A stretch of 64,000 nt of DNA from Bacteroidota bacterium (GTDB taxonomy: Bacteria; Bacteroidota; Bacteroidia; Flavobacteriales_D; Crocinitomicaceae), in assembly GCA_016192075.1 (NCBI GenBank), contig JACPUU010000018.1, positions 124,001-188,000 of the forward strand, given 5' to 3'. A program made the translations under genes and the position numbers. Positions 29,717 to 41,800 of the stretch are shown piece by piece. How positions within the stretch are numbered: position 1 is the first letter of the stretch; every line of letters begins with the position of its first letter. The notes beneath the pieces were generated by a model that was not told where the DNA came from, did no database searches, and saw only the letters and a list, made by a program, of their open reading frames with translations.

Positions 29717-31198
29717 ATGAAAAACCTGTTCGTATACAGTGCGCTGGTATTTGTTACCTGGGCCTGTAATTCAACCGCTGAAAACCATACCGGTCCTGAT
29801 GCCCTTTCAGAAAATCAACAGGCCAGTCAGGCTGACACGGTATTGATTTGCCAGGCAACCACAGATGGCGTGGACGACCAGTTTTATGTTTTTTCTGAAC
29901 AAGAACAAAGCATGACCGATTCCATTACAGAAGTACACATTGTACCGTTGATTTCAGATGCAGAAAATCTGGATTCTTCTACAATCTGTGATTTTATGTT
30001 TGGAATTGTATCAACTGATTTTGCATTGTATTATGATATGTTTGCGGATTTTGACGGAACAATCAGTGTATTTTACGACGCCAGCCGCACCAGGCTGGTT
30101 AGCCGGTTTCAGCTGGTTAACCGGCAGCCAAACGGACCTGTAAATGTTTTTTTGCCGGACGGTGAACGGGTCATCTCGCGCGTTTACAAAAATGGTACCT
30201 GCACTGCTTCATTACTTGATTTGTATGCCATTGACTGGACTTTTAACCCTTCTGAATCAGCCCTGGAAATAGAAAAATTTTCAGCCTACAAAAAAACAGA
30301 TGCAGCCGGAAATACAACCATCGAACTGGGTGAAAGTATGCATCCGAATTCGGGTGAATTTAAAAACGACCTGTATGAATTGATTCAAAAACCGGTTTTT
30401 GAAAATCCGTTTACCCTTAATGGACAAGCCTTTACCGGCACCATTCTGGGATATTACCCGCCAAACCCGTTATTGCCCCAGCTGTATTTTGAACTCCCTT
30501 TTAATGCCGGAAAACTCAATGATACGGTGCGTCTCTACAACTACTGGGGCGAACTGGAACTGGAAGAGCGGTTTGAAAACGGGGTTTTAACGGAGACCAT
30601 TTACGAAATGGAATATTCTGAAACAGAAGGGATGGCCAAGCCGGTCATTTACCTGTACCCTGAGTCAGACGCGCTGGTAAACGTAAAACTTAGCCTCAAG
30701 GGTAAAATGACCCACAGTTATCCCACCTACCCGGCTGAAGGTTGGAATGTAAAAGCAACGCAGAACGGAACGCTTTACGATGAAGGTGGAAAAGAATATT
30801 ATGCCCTTTTCTGGGAAGGTGTTTCGCAAACCCCGTTTACCTATTCTGAAGGATTTGTGGTAAAGGGGAATGAAACTGCCCTTTTTCTTGAAAATGCACT
30901 TGATGTGATAGGGCTTACCCGACGTGAAGCCAACGAATTTATTATGTATTGGCTACCGCAAATGGAAAACAACCCGTACAACCTGATTCATTTCTCAACC
31001 GCCGAATATGCTGACATGGCTGAATTAACCGTTACGCCCAAACCAGAATCACTGCTCCGGGTTATGATGGTATGGTCTCCCCTTGAAAAACCGGTTGAAA
31101 TTCCACAACAAAACCTCTACGACCTGCATGTTGAACGCATGGGATTTACCGTTGTGGAATGGGGCGGAAAAAGACAGGAATTTTACCAGGAGTTTTAG
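29717..31198 (+). CDS. Lipoprotein with conserved uncharacterised C-terminal domain
   Basis: Lipobox TWAC; C-terminal KPVIYLYPE...GWNVKATQNGTLYDEGGKEYYALFWEG...REANEFIMYWLPQMENNPYNLI...GFTVVEWGG. Confidence 0.75.
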   Translation: MKNLFVYSALVFVTWACNSTAENHTGPDALSENQQASQADTVLICQATTDGVDDQFYVFSEQEQSMTDSITEVHIVPLISDAENLDSSTICDFMFGIVSTDFALYYDMFADFDGTISVFYDASRTRLVSRFQLVNRQPNGPVNVFLPDGERVISRVYKNGTCTASLLDLYAIDWTFNPSESALEIEKFSAYKKTDAAGNTTIELGESMHPNSGEFKNDLYELIQKPVFENPFTLNGQAFTGTILGYYPPNPLLPQLYFELPFNAGKLNDTVRLYNYWGELELEERFENGVLTETIYEMEYSETEGMAKPVIYLYPESDALVNVKLSLKGKMTHSYPTYPAEGWNVKATQNGTLYDEGGKEYYALFWEGVSQTPFTYSEGFVVKGNETALFLENALDVIGLTRREANEFIMYWLPQMENNPYNLIHFSTAEYADMAELTVTPKPESLLRVMMVWSPLEKPVEIPQQNLYDLHVERMGFTVVEWGGKRQEFYQEF

Positions 31199-31429
31199 TA
31201 TCAGACCAAATACGTCGTTGAAAAAAGAACACGCCTGCCTGTTCCCCCCACAGACAGGGATTACAGATTCTGACACTTGCCTTTTCTGAATACAGGCAGG
31301 GCTTTTCACAAATCAGCTTTATTCTGAATTCATGCCGTGGAAATGAAAAACACCTGGAGCACATGCAAAAGAAATACGATTTTTGACGCTCACTCTCCAG
31401 CCCGCATAGCCAATCTCAACGCACCCAGG

Positions 31430-33058
31430 CTAATTGGTTTTTAGTATTTTTTTCACCTGCTGCCCGCTGCGGACAATGTAAATTCCGGCAGGTACGGTAG
31501 TCATATCGAGAATTGCCATACCAGAAACAGACTGGTAAAAAACAACACGACCAGAGAGGTCCGTAATTTCTACCTGGTGTACCTGATCATCTGCAAATTC
31601 TACTACCAGTCTATCCACAAACGGCAACGGGTAAGTATCAAAAGAGGCCGTGCCGTTTTCTGGTAGTGCAGCCGTTGATTCAACTGTTATTTTCCACAGA
31701 TCATTTAACAGTCCCAGGGTACCATTTTTATCATAGCCGTTTCCGCCAAAGAGCCAGAAATTTCCGGCAGAATCAGTCCAGCAAACACTCATTCTGCGCG
31801 AACCGGGAATGTTTGTTTCAGCTGCTATTCCGGCAGTGCCATACACCCCTGCCTGGTCGGGCATATCAGATCCGCCAACCCAGGTCCATTCATTGACAGC
31901 AATGTTGTATTTCCACAGATCATTGATTCGTCCAAAAGAGGCGCCCCCGGTGAAACCGGTATGCCCCCAGGCGCTGAACAGCCACAATTCACCGGTGCTG
32001 CTTTTCCAGGATACGCTCATCTGGCGTGCACCCGGATTGTTGGATGGTGAGCTAACGTTTTGGGTTCCATAAGCAGCTACCTGATTGGTTGTATTGGAGC
32101 CTGAAATCCATACCCACTCATTTAGTGAAAGGTCATATTTCCAGAGATCATTCAGGTAATTATGCGTGCCGGTTTCGGGGAATCCATATCCTCCGTAAAC
32201 CCAGAAATTACCGGTATTATCAAGCCACGCAGCACTGGCCTGACGCGCTCCCGGGCAATTTGAACCAGAGCTTGTGCCCATAATTCCATACACGCCATTC
32301 TGATCCGGCAAATCTGATCCGGAAATCCAGGTCCACTGACCACTCGTTAAATCATATTTCCAAAGATCATTATAGCGCTCCTGTGCGGTTGAAAATCCCT
32401 GCCCGCCAAAAAGCCAGAGTGTATTGGTAGTATACCAGGCATTGCCACCATAACGGGAGCCCGGAACATTGGATGCAGACGAAATGCCTTGTGTGCCATA
32501 ATTACCCGGTTGCCCAATTACAGAACTCCCCGAAACCCAGGTCCACTGACCAGTGGCAAGATCATATTTCCACAAATCATTCAGGTAATCCAGAGGGCCG
32601 GCTATTGCATAACCGTATCCGCCAAAAAGCCAGAGATTACCAGTCCCGTCAACCCAGGTACAGGCATTTTGCCTGGCTCCCGGATAATTTCCGGCGCCGG
32701 CAACTCCAAGGCTGCCATAAACGCCATGTTCATTCAGCGTTGTGCTACCCGAAATCCAGGTCCACTGTGCCGTTACCGGATCAAATTTCCAGAGGTCACT
32801 CAGGTATCCCTGAGCACCGGTTGTGGTATATCCGTGACCGCCAAAAAGCCACAAGTTGTTATCACTATCTGTCCAGGACATGCTGTTTTCCCTGGCACCT
32901 GGTATGTTTGTACCGGAGGCAATTCCCTGTACACCGTATGTTCCCTCCTGATCGGTTGTATCACTTCCGTTTACCCACATAATCAAAGGTGCCTGCGCAA
33001 AGTCAGAAACCGGGAAAATAAACAGAAGAAGCGGGAAAAAAATGTAGTTCTTTTTCAT
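31430..33058 (-). CDS. Secreted kelch-repeat beta-propeller protein with T9SS type A sorting domain
   Basis: Six repeats of ..PGAR..s.sW.d..GnLWLFGGyGy....g.lNDLWKYd...w.WisGS; C-terminal FDTYPLPFVDRLVVEF...GIYIVRSGQQVKKILKTN. Confidence 0.9.
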   Translation of the reverse strand: MKKNYIFFPLLLFIFPVSDFAQAPLIMWVNGSDTTDQEGTYGVQGIASGTNIPGARENSMSWTDSDNNLWLFGGHGYTTTGAQGYLSDLWKFDPVTAQWTWISGSTTLNEHGVYGSLGVAGAGNYPGARQNACTWVDGTGNLWLFGGYGYAIAGPLDYLNDLWKYDLATGQWTWVSGSSVIGQPGNYGTQGISSASNVPGSRYGGNAWYTTNTLWLFGGQGFSTAQERYNDLWKYDLTSGQWTWISGSDLPDQNGVYGIMGTSSGSNCPGARQASAAWLDNTGNFWVYGGYGFPETGTHNYLNDLWKYDLSLNEWVWISGSNTTNQVAAYGTQNVSSPSNNPGARQMSVSWKSSTGELWLFSAWGHTGFTGGASFGRINDLWKYNIAVNEWTWVGGSDMPDQAGVYGTAGIAAETNIPGSRRMSVCWTDSAGNFWLFGGNGYDKNGTLGLLNDLWKITVESTAALPENGTASFDTYPLPFVDRLVVEFADDQVHQVEITDLSGRVVFYQSVSGMAILDMTTVPAGIYIVRSGQQVKKILKTN

Positions 33059-33304
33059 AGCAGTTGTTTGTTCAACGTTGGTTTTGACCTTAAAAAAAGG
33101 TATAGGTTTAACCAGCCAGGTACTGAAAAGTCATTACTAATAAATCGGGGACCCCCCATATTTTCATGTACCGTTTTTCACATACGGGGTCCGATAATAC
33201 ACACAACGGCCTTCTGAATTGACTCGAACAGATTCCTGTCGGGATTTCTGCCTGCACTGCATTCCGGCTGACAAGGATGACGTTATTGTGTTTTTGTTCG
33301 TCCG

Positions 33305-35173
33305 TCAAAGACGTACTCCAATAACACAAACGTCATCAACCTGTTCGAGGCTTCCTTTCCAGGCATCGAATACAGTACGTAGTTTTTCTGCTTGTTCCTG
33401 TACCGGGCTTTTGGCAATGGCCGTTAAAAGCTCATTAAGTTGCCTGTATTTGAATTTTTTGCCGTTTGGTCCGCCAAACTGGTCGGCATATCCGTCTGTA
33501 TAAAAATACAACGCATCCCCTTTCTGCAGAACGATTTCATGCAGGTTAAACGAATCTTTTTTCTCACCATACCCCACCGGCATTTTATCAGCGGGCAATT
33601 CCATTATTTTTCCGTCACGAATCAAAACCGGTGTATTGTTTGCGGCAGCGTAATGCAGCGTTTTTGCGTTCACGTCAATGCGGGCCAATATGCCATCAAA
33701 TCCATCTTTCTGGCCTTCTTTGCTAATGCTTTCTATCAACCGCTGACGAACGTAATTGAATACGAGGTGCGGTTCAGCTATTTGCTTTTCATAAATTGCC
33801 TCATTCAGGTAATTGGTATTCAAAAGGCTCATAAAAGCACCCGGTACACCGTGCCCGGTACTATCACAAACGGCCAGGTAAAAATCACGGTGATTCTCTT
33901 CACGATCCATAACAATAGACCAGTAAAAATCACCTGAAACAATGTCTTTGGGTTGAAAAAAAACGAAGTGCGTGCCCAGGAATTTTTCCAGTTCAGGCTC
34001 AGGCGCAAGTATTGTTTTCTGAATGCGGTTGGCGTAATGAATACTGTCTGTAATTTCTTTGTTTTTTTCAGCAATAAGGTCGTATGCATGCTTTAATTCC
34101 ACATTACGCAAACGCTCAATTTCATCTTCTTTTTCTTTGAGTAATTTACTTTCTGACTGCGAAATTTTTGCTTCTTTATCCTGCTGATTGCGTACATTGA
34201 TTACCTCAATGAGTTTCTCAAATGCCGCAACGGATTCATTCAGGTTACCGGTCTTTTTATAAATCTCCGCAACACGCCGGTAAACCACTGCCAGCCGCCC
34301 TGAATGATTGGTTGAAATAGCCAGGGGCTCTGCCTCCAGATAATAAGGCAGGGCTTTATCGTATTCTTCTTTTTCAAAATAAATGCCGGCAATGTCTAGC
34401 AAACTCCCCAGCACAAAATGTTTGAAATTATTTTCTTTACGGATTTTAAGTGCTTCAGAAATATATTCAAGTGCCTTGTCGTATTGTTTCAGCCGCTGGT
34501 AAATTGCACCCAGGTCATTCAACGCACGGCTGACACCAATCTGGTTGTCTTCATACCGAAGCAGTTCAAGCCCTTTCTGCCCCATTTTCAATGCCTCTTC
34601 AAACTCTTCACGACTGCTCAGAATATTGGATAAACCGGTGTAAACACGCGCGTTCCAGCTATTGTAATCCAGATCCGTTGAAATTCCCAGCCTGAAAAAG
34701 CGTTCAGCATCATCGGGCTTTTGCAGATCTTTGTAAATAGTACCAACCACGTAACAGGCCATGGTATAATCCTGGTCTTTCTGCTGGGCATAATAAAACT
34801 CCATCCCCCGCAAACCCAGGTATAATGCAGATTCAGGATTACCGGTAGAATTTTTGATAATGGCCTGTGTCAGAAATGCATTGGCCTCCCACTTTTGATT
34901 CTGTATTTCCTGAAAAATCTGAATTGCTTCTGTGAGATACTTATCTGAAAGCGGATAATCATGGTGAATAATAAAAGCTCCCATGCCCAGGTTGAGCAAT
35001 GATTGCGCTTCACCAAACCGGTAGCTGATCTCGAGTGAATTTTTATAGGCATTTGCAATCAGCTCTTCCGGGTTGTGCCCTGTTTTTGGCGCCGCACGCA
35101 AATTCCAGACCCTGATATTGGCATCATCAATCTCTTTTTTAAGGAGTGCTATTTCTGTTTCTGTGCGCGACAT
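33305..35173 (-). CDS. TPR-SpoIIE/PP2C-type serine phosphatase
   Basis: N-terminal TPRs; ILAPEPELEKFLGTHFVFFQPKDIVSGDFYW...AVCDSTGHGVPGAFMS...LYFYTDGYADQFGG. Confidence 0.9.
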   Translation of the reverse strand: MSRTETEIALLKKEIDDANIRVWNLRAAPKTGHNPEELIANAYKNSLEISYRFGEAQSLLNLGMGAFIIHHDYPLSDKYLTEAIQIFQEIQNQKWEANAFLTQAIIKNSTGNPESALYLGLRGMEFYYAQQKDQDYTMACYVVGTIYKDLQKPDDAERFFRLGISTDLDYNSWNARVYTGLSNILSSREEFEEALKMGQKGLELLRYEDNQIGVSRALNDLGAIYQRLKQYDKALEYISEALKIRKENNFKHFVLGSLLDIAGIYFEKEEYDKALPYYLEAEPLAISTNHSGRLAVVYRRVAEIYKKTGNLNESVAAFEKLIEVINVRNQQDKEAKISQSESKLLKEKEDEIERLRNVELKHAYDLIAEKNKEITDSIHYANRIQKTILAPEPELEKFLGTHFVFFQPKDIVSGDFYWSIVMDREENHRDFYLAVCDSTGHGVPGAFMSLLNTNYLNEAIYEKQIAEPHLVFNYVRQRLIESISKEGQKDGFDGILARIDVNAKTLHYAAANNTPVLIRDGKIMELPADKMPVGYGEKKDSFNLHEIVLQKGDALYFYTDGYADQFGGPNGKKFKYRQLNELLTAIAKSPVQEQAEKLRTVFDAWKGSLEQVDDVCVIGVRL

Positions 35174-35245
35174 GGACTAACTCAAATCTAGTTAAAAAAA
35201 GTGCAATCAGGAGCCGGTTAGCCCGGTAAGTTTCCTTACCAACCT

Positions 35246-37015
35246 TTAATGTGCCGCCACCTCATCATCAAAAGAAATGCCTTGTTTTTTCAGAATACCA
35301 CGCACATAAATGGCAAAAAAAGCAAGGTATGCAAAACAAATAACCCCAACCAAAAACGAGGGTTGAATACCAATCACGTCAGACAATTTTCCCTGGATTG
35401 GAGGAATAATAGCCCCGCCCAAAATCATCATGACCAAAAAGCCGGAGCCCTGAGACTGGTATTTTCCCAGGCCCGCAAGCGCCAGTGAAAAAATGCACGG
35501 CCACATGATAGAGCAGAATAAACCGGCTGAAAGAAAAGCATAAATGGCAATCATTCCGGTTGTTGTAAGACCAATTAAAACTGCTGCAAAACCAAGCAAT
35601 CCAAAAACACCCAGTGTGAGCGCCGGTTTATCATTGGTGGCAAAAAAGGCAACAATCTGAATGAATACGCAGATGATATACCAATACAAAATGTCAACCT
35701 CGTATCCTGTAATTTTGGATACACCCAGCACAATACCAAAGGCAATTAACGGAACAATAAAACGCAGTGTATTTTTAGCTGTCTTACTCAATTTAAACGC
35801 ATTGATAGCACCTACCCAGCGGCCAATCATTAAACTACCCCAGTACATAGAAATGATGGGGGTTATCTGGGAGGAATTGAATCCACCAAAATCAGGTTGT
35901 TTTAAAAGTTCGCCCAAATTACTTCCAATAGTTACCTCCACACCTACGTAAACAAAAATGGCGAGCATGCCCAATGTGAGCTGCGGATACTGCATAGCAC
36001 CCCAACCCTCTTTTTGTTTTTTGCCTTTGAAAAATGCAACCAGGAGTCCACCCAAAACCACCGCCAATGCACCACTGAGCCAAAGCATGCGTTTTTGTTC
36101 AAGGGGCTCTTTGATACTATCAATATCATGAGTAAGCTTACTAATTGCCGGACCCGTTACTACCTCTGATGGCTGTGTCTCGTAGTAAGACAAGCTCTTT
36201 TCTAATTTTTCCAATTCTTTTGCTTCATCTGATCTATAACTCGCAAACACCGGTGCAAAACAAATAATCAGCAAACCTGTCATCACAAACAATGTCACTA
36301 AGGCACGTTTTGCTTTCTCAGGTGTTTCATTTCTGATTCCCGCCGGCACTCTTTTAGAGAAACCAAACATCATGGCTGTTGCCAAAAACAGTATGCCCAC
36401 ACAACTGTAGAGAATAATAACTTTAGACAAGTTCAGCGAGGCAATTGCTTCATCTGAAATAGCTGCTGAAGTGCCAAAAAGTGCCAGTGCAATAACAACC
36501 GGTCCAATGGTTGTTCCAAGGCTATTGACCCCACCGCCCAGGTTGATGCGGTTGCTGCCGGTGGCTTCATCACCCAGTGAAATCATAAATGGATTGGCCG
36601 ATGTTTGCTGCAGGGAGAATCCAAGACCAATAATAAACAACCCAACCAGCATACCGGTAAAAACATTGAGGTAAACCGATACAATCATTGCAGCCGCACC
36701 CAGTGCTGAAAAAAGCAAACCGTATACAATGCTTCGTTTGTAACCCCAGCTCATTACAATGTCTTTTCCTTTACCTGAGCCAACTGCAAAAAGTAAAAGG
36801 GCTCCTAAATAATACGCCAGGTAAAATGCAAAATCAATGAGCTGTCCCTGAAACTGATCAAGGTGAAAATAATGCCGGCAAAATGGTATAAATACAGAAT
36901 TTCCGGCGGCTATAAATCCCCAGAAAAAGAAGACCGTAGTGAGCATGGTCAACGCGCCGTAATTGGTTTTTTTTGTTTCAGCTGAACTCATGGAAAGTGA
37001 TTTGGTGCTGGTCAA
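35246..37015 (-). CDS. MFS sugar transporter, FucP/GluP-like (start could be 36991)
   Basis: [58 protein letters not shown]. Confidence 0.88.
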   Translation of the reverse strand: MTSTKSLSMSSAETKKTNYGALTMLTTVFFFWGFIAAGNSVFIPFCRHYFHLDQFQGQLIDFAFYLAYYLGALLLFAVGSGKGKDIVMSWGYKRSIVYGLLFSALGAAAMIVSVYLNVFTGMLVGLFIIGLGFSLQQTSANPFMISLGDEATGSNRINLGGGVNSLGTTIGPVVIALALFGTSAAISDEAIASLNLSKVIILYSCVGILFLATAMMFGFSKRVPAGIRNETPEKAKRALVTLFVMTGLLIICFAPVFASYRSDEAKELEKLEKSLSYYETQPSEVVTGPAISKLTHDIDSIKEPLEQKRMLWLSGALAVVLGGLLVAFFKGKKQKEGWGAMQYPQLTLGMLAIFVYVGVEVTIGSNLGELLKQPDFGGFNSSQITPIISMYWGSLMIGRWVGAINAFKLSKTAKNTLRFIVPLIAFGIVLGVSKITGYEVDILYWYIICVFIQIVAFFATNDKPALTLGVFGLLGFAAVLIGLTTTGMIAIYAFLSAGLFCSIMWPCIFSLALAGLGKYQSQGSGFLVMMILGGAIIPPIQGKLSDVIGIQPSFLVGVICFAYLAFFAIYVRGILKKQGISFDDEVAAH

Positions 37016-37136
37016 AGCTAATTAAATGTATTGAGATGGCGCATTCTGTTGACAAGACGCGGCAACGGGCCCGGCGTGACGGTGCCAATGTCATTCAGCA
37101 CCTGATGCAGAATCTGTTCAATCCCAACGTAACGAA

Positions 37137-38084
37137 TCACTCGTCATAAATTGCCACATAGCCGTTGCCGGGAATTTCAAAAAATTTACCGGTAATAAAA
37201 CGGTAGTGCCGATCGAGTTTGTGAATGGCATTCCTGTCTGCTTCATCTAATTTGACTGCTGCCGCTGCCAGGTTTTCTTTTTGCCGCACCGGGCTGACTG
37301 ATTTTGGAATCACGGCTGTTCCCCGGTGCACATGCCAGGCTATGAGAATTTGTGCTGTAGTGGCATTGTGTTTTTTGGCAATGGATTGAATCACCGGATC
37401 AGCAAATAAATCAGGTTCGTCGGGCCGCTTCATGCCTTCAGAACGGTCAGCCGATCCAAGCGGTGAATACGCTGTCATCAGAATGCCCTGCGCGTGGCAG
37501 AATTGCAAAAGTTCATTTTGCTGTAAATACGGGTGTAGTTCTACCTGGTTGACCTCAGGCTTTTCAGTACAATTTTCCAACAGGCCGGCCAGTTTTTTCT
37601 GACTGAAATTAGACACGCCAATGTGCCTGGTGAGGCCTTGTTTTTTTGCCGCTTCCATTCCCTGCCAGGTTTCAGAAACCGGAACCTCGGAAAGGGGCAG
37701 GTAATCTTCGGGCAAGGTAGCATTGAGTATTGAATTTTTAATGGCAACCGGCCAATGAATGAGATACAGATCCAGGTAATCCAGTTTCAGATCAGCCAAT
37801 GTTTTTTTCAATGCCGGCAGCACCTCTTCACGGCGGTGCGCATTATTCCATAATTTGGATGTAATCCACAACTCTTCTCTTTTAACAATGCCTCTTTTAA
37901 TGCATTGCTGAATGGCTTCACCAATTTCACGCTCATTCAGGTAAATGGCCGCACAGTCAATATGCCGGTACCCGAGTTCAAGTGCCGACTCAATGGCTTT
38001 TCCAACCACACCGGGCTTTGATTTCCAGGTTCCAAGTCCTATCTGATCACAGTAATCACCGTTTGAAAATTTTAGTTTTGGCAT
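37137..38084 (-). CDS. Aldo/keto reductase
   Basis: GLGTWKS, GYRHIDCAAIYLNE, LDLYLIHWP, IGVSNFS, VIPKSV motifs. Confidence 0.95.
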   Translation of the reverse strand: MPKLKFSNGDYCDQIGLGTWKSKPGVVGKAIESALELGYRHIDCAAIYLNEREIGEAIQQCIKRGIVKREELWITSKLWNNAHRREEVLPALKKTLADLKLDYLDLYLIHWPVAIKNSILNATLPEDYLPLSEVPVSETWQGMEAAKKQGLTRHIGVSNFSQKKLAGLLENCTEKPEVNQVELHPYLQQNELLQFCHAQGILMTAYSPLGSADRSEGMKRPDEPDLFADPVIQSIAKKHNATTAQILIAWHVHRGTAVIPKSVSPVRQKENLAAAAVKLDEADRNAIHKLDRHYRFITGKFFEIPGNGYVAIYDE

Positions 38085-38161
38085 GACCGGAATGAGTTTG
38101 GATTAAAGTTAGTAATTTTCGGATCAGATTCAGAGACAAGCACAACTCATTTTACAGGTAC

Positions 38162-38800
38162 GTGAACAAGATCAAATTTATCATAGGAATTACCGGTGGC
38201 AGCGGCGTGGGCAAAACCACACTCATCAAAAAACTGTATCATGATTTTGCTGACCGCGTTTCTACATTTTCACTGGACAACTATTACCTGCCTAAAGAAC
38301 ATCAATGGGTTGATGAAAACGGTGTGATCAACTTTGATTTACCTACCGCGCTTGATCAAAACCGCATTCAGATGGACCTCACCCGGCTCATTGAAGGGCA
38401 TTCGATTGAACAGGATGTGTACGGTTTCAACAACCCTGAGGCCAACCGCCGCAAACTGGTTATTGAACCCAAAGAACTGCTCATTGTTGAGGGCCTGTTT
38501 GTGATGCATTACCCTTTTGTGCGTGAAGTACTCAATTACACCGTTTATCTTTCAGTTAAGCCTGAGCTTCAGCTGGAGCGCAGAATTTTACGTGATGTGA
38601 ATGAACGCAATTACTCAGAATCTGACATTCTTTACCAATGGCACAATCACGTTATTCCATCATACCACAGCTTTGTGCAGCCACACAAAGAAAAATCAGA
38701 CCTGGTTATTACCAACAACGAAACCTTTGACAACAATATTCACGTATTGACTGATGTTATTTCTAAAAACCTGGAACTGAAAAATGAGCCAAAGGTTTAA
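38162..38800 (+). CDS. udk: Uridine kinase family protein
   Basis: GITGGSGVGKTTL P-loop, SLDNYYLPKEHQ, VEGLFVMHY, RRILRDVNER (GTG start). Confidence 0.85.
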   Translation: MNKIKFIIGITGGSGVGKTTLIKKLYHDFADRVSTFSLDNYYLPKEHQWVDENGVINFDLPTALDQNRIQMDLTRLIEGHSIEQDVYGFNNPEANRRKLVIEPKELLIVEGLFVMHYPFVREVLNYTVYLSVKPELQLERRILRDVNERNYSESDILYQWHNHVIPSYHSFVQPHKEKSDLVITNNETFDNNIHVLTDVISKNLELKNEPKV

Positions 38801-41800
38801 ACGAAAATTCGTCTGGTCAGCCACGTTCGGCTTTTTACTCTGGTTAACCGGATTTTACCTCTATCATTTTGGATTAAAATACAGCATCACAGAAGCAGAT
38901 GTTAAGCAGTTTGAACAGTCCTACCAGGAAAAATGTGCTGAACTTGAAAAGAACCTGCAGACACTTTTAACCGGTGTAGAAACAAGACAAACCGAACCAG
39001 AAAAATTTGATTTTGCGCGTGAATTTGCAGTAAAAACAAATACCGACTATTTTGTATACACGCAGGATACGTTGTCTTTATGGACAACCAGCAGCATTCC
39101 GCTTTCAAACACGTTTGATACCACCATCAGTGACGGAAACATTGTACTGCTGAAAAACGGATGGTATAAGTTTGAATACATTTCGGCCGGTGAACGGCTT
39201 TACGTGGCAGCCATGCTCATCAAATATGAGTATGATTTTGAAAACGATGAACTGATCAACAAATTTTCACCCAACCTGATGCCTGATTTCAAAGGCAAAC
39301 TGGTACTGACCAACGAGGGATACCCCGTTTATAACAAATACGGCAAAAAAATCTTCAACATTGCACCGCTCGATGAAATGGAGAAAAACACGACGCTTGA
39401 GCTCATCATTTTTTTCTGTTACCTGTTTTCATTCTTCATTCTGATTCAGCTTTTGATTAACGGCTTTCAAAAACTGCTGCTCAAAAAACCCCTGATTCTG
39501 ATTATTTTTCCAATAAGCATTGTGCTGCTGCGTATAATGTGGATTAAGCTGAACTGGCTTGGGCCCTTTGATAAATTTGAACTCTTCAGTCCGGAACTGT
39601 TTGCTTCAGATTCAGTACCCTCGCTGGGTGACCTCATCATTAACGTAGCCATTTTTTACCTGCTGGTTCATTTTTTGCTTAAGCGCACCCGAAACTGGTT
39701 TAAACAAGGTAATACGCGGGTTAAACTGGTGATATTTATTGTGCCGCTTTTCATACTCTCTTTTTTGGTGGCCTTTGAAATCAACAACCTCATCAAAGAC
39801 CTGGTGAATGACTCCCAAATCAAATTTGAGCTTGAATATTTGTTTGATCTGAATATCTACAGTTTTATCAGCATAGCGCTCATTGGTATGGCCTTTTACA
39901 GCTATTTCAGGTTGATCCAATACCTGGTTATACAGCTGCGTAAAAGTGATTTGCAGCTCAACCGTCTGGCCTTTTTGTGGTTTATTATTTCAGCCCTGTA
40001 CATTATTATTGACCAATCATATTCTGACCATGTTTTACTCACTTCACTGTGGCCGGTTTTAATGAGCGGAACATTACTCTGGTTCCAGTACAGTGAGCGG
40101 GAATATAAATTTGTGCATGTACTCGCAGCCCTGGCGTTTGTAGCCTTTTACGCAGCATTTATTCTCAAGGGCTACAGTGATTCCAAAGAAAAAGAAATAC
40201 GCAAAGCCCTGGCTGAAATTATCTCCAAAGACCAGGATGAAATGGCAGAATTTGATTACAACGAAATTGAAAAAAATCTTGAAAAAACCAACTTTCTGGC
40301 CCCCTATTTTACCGGTGAATTCAGCCAGGCACAATTTAACAACGACCTTGAGTCAGGGCCGTTTGAAAAATTGCGTGATGATTATGTACTTAGCTTTTAC
40401 CTTTTCAGGCGCAATCATGAAATGGTTGAAGACATTAAAAATTACGACGTAAGGGATTACGAGCGTCTGATTGAGATTATCCGCGAATCAGGAACACAAT
40501 CTACCATTAATCCACACATTTTTTTCATCGAAGATTATAGTGACAAGCTGAGTTACATTGCACATTTTACCATTAGCTCAGGCGACTCATTACACGGCCA
40601 CCTGATTACAGAAATGCGGTCAAAAAAATTCCCTGAAGAAATAGGAATGCCATCGCTGTTGCTTGAAAAACCCGTAAAATTTGCCGATCAGCTAAAATAT
40701 TATTCCATTGCCCGTTATGTCAATGATAAACTGGTATCACCGCCGCGGGGTGATTTTTCATACCCATTAAACGCCGTTAATCACTTCAGTGTTATCAATG
40801 ATTTTGAAGAATCAGATGGTTACAGCCATTACATTCACGCCTGTGAGCACGGTTCACTCACCCTCATTTCAAAACCTATCAACTCAGGCCTTACCTTATT
40901 TACCTCATTCTCTTACCTGCTTTTATTTTTTGGTTTGCTGTTGCTGATACCTACTGGTTTTGAACAGCTTCAGCAAGGTATTTCCATTAAAGGTATAAAG
41001 CTGAATGTGCGCATTCAGGTGGTGATGATTGGTATTATTTTGCTTACGCTGATTTCGTTTGGACTGGGGTCAGGATTCTATGTGGAAAACAAGTACAATG
41101 AAAGCAACAAAGGCCTGATCAAAGAAAAAATTATCTCAGTTGGTATGGAACTTAAAAACAAACTGGGTGGTGAAAAGAAACTGCGGCATGAGCTTTCCGA
41201 TTACCTGGAATACCTGCTGAAAAAATTCTCCAATATCTTTTTAACCGATATCAACCTGTACACTCCTGAGGGTGATTTGCTGGCCTCTTCACAACCTAAA
41301 ATTTACACTGAGGGAATTCTATCACGCAAAATGAACCCCGAGGCTTATGGGCAACTGCGGTTTATGGAAAAAAGTGAATTTATTCATGAAGAGCAGATTG
41401 GAACACTGAGTTACCTTTCAGGCTACACGCCTTTTTTCAATAAAAGCGGTGATATACTGGCTTACCTCAACGTGCAGTATATATCACGGCAGGGTGAGCT
41501 TGAAAACCAGATTTCAGGCTTTTTGCTGGCCATTATTAATATCATGGTGCTGATGCTTGCCTTATCTACCATTTTGGCCATTACCATTTCAAACCGGTTG
41601 ACACGGCCGCTGAAATACATTCAGGACAGTTTGCGGAGCATTCAGATTGGGGCCGTTTCAAAACCTATTGAATACAGCGGCTCTGATGAAATTGGTGAAC
41701 TGGTAAGAGAGTACAATAAAAAAGTAGAAGAACTGCAAATTAATGCTGAACAACTGGCAAAAAGTGAACGTGAAAGTGCCTGGCGTGAAATGGCCAAACA

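Noticed and set aside
32473-33217. 169-242 aa plus-strand ORFs opposite the kelch gene
   Set aside because: Antisense of conserved kelch repeats; composition implausible for a real protein.
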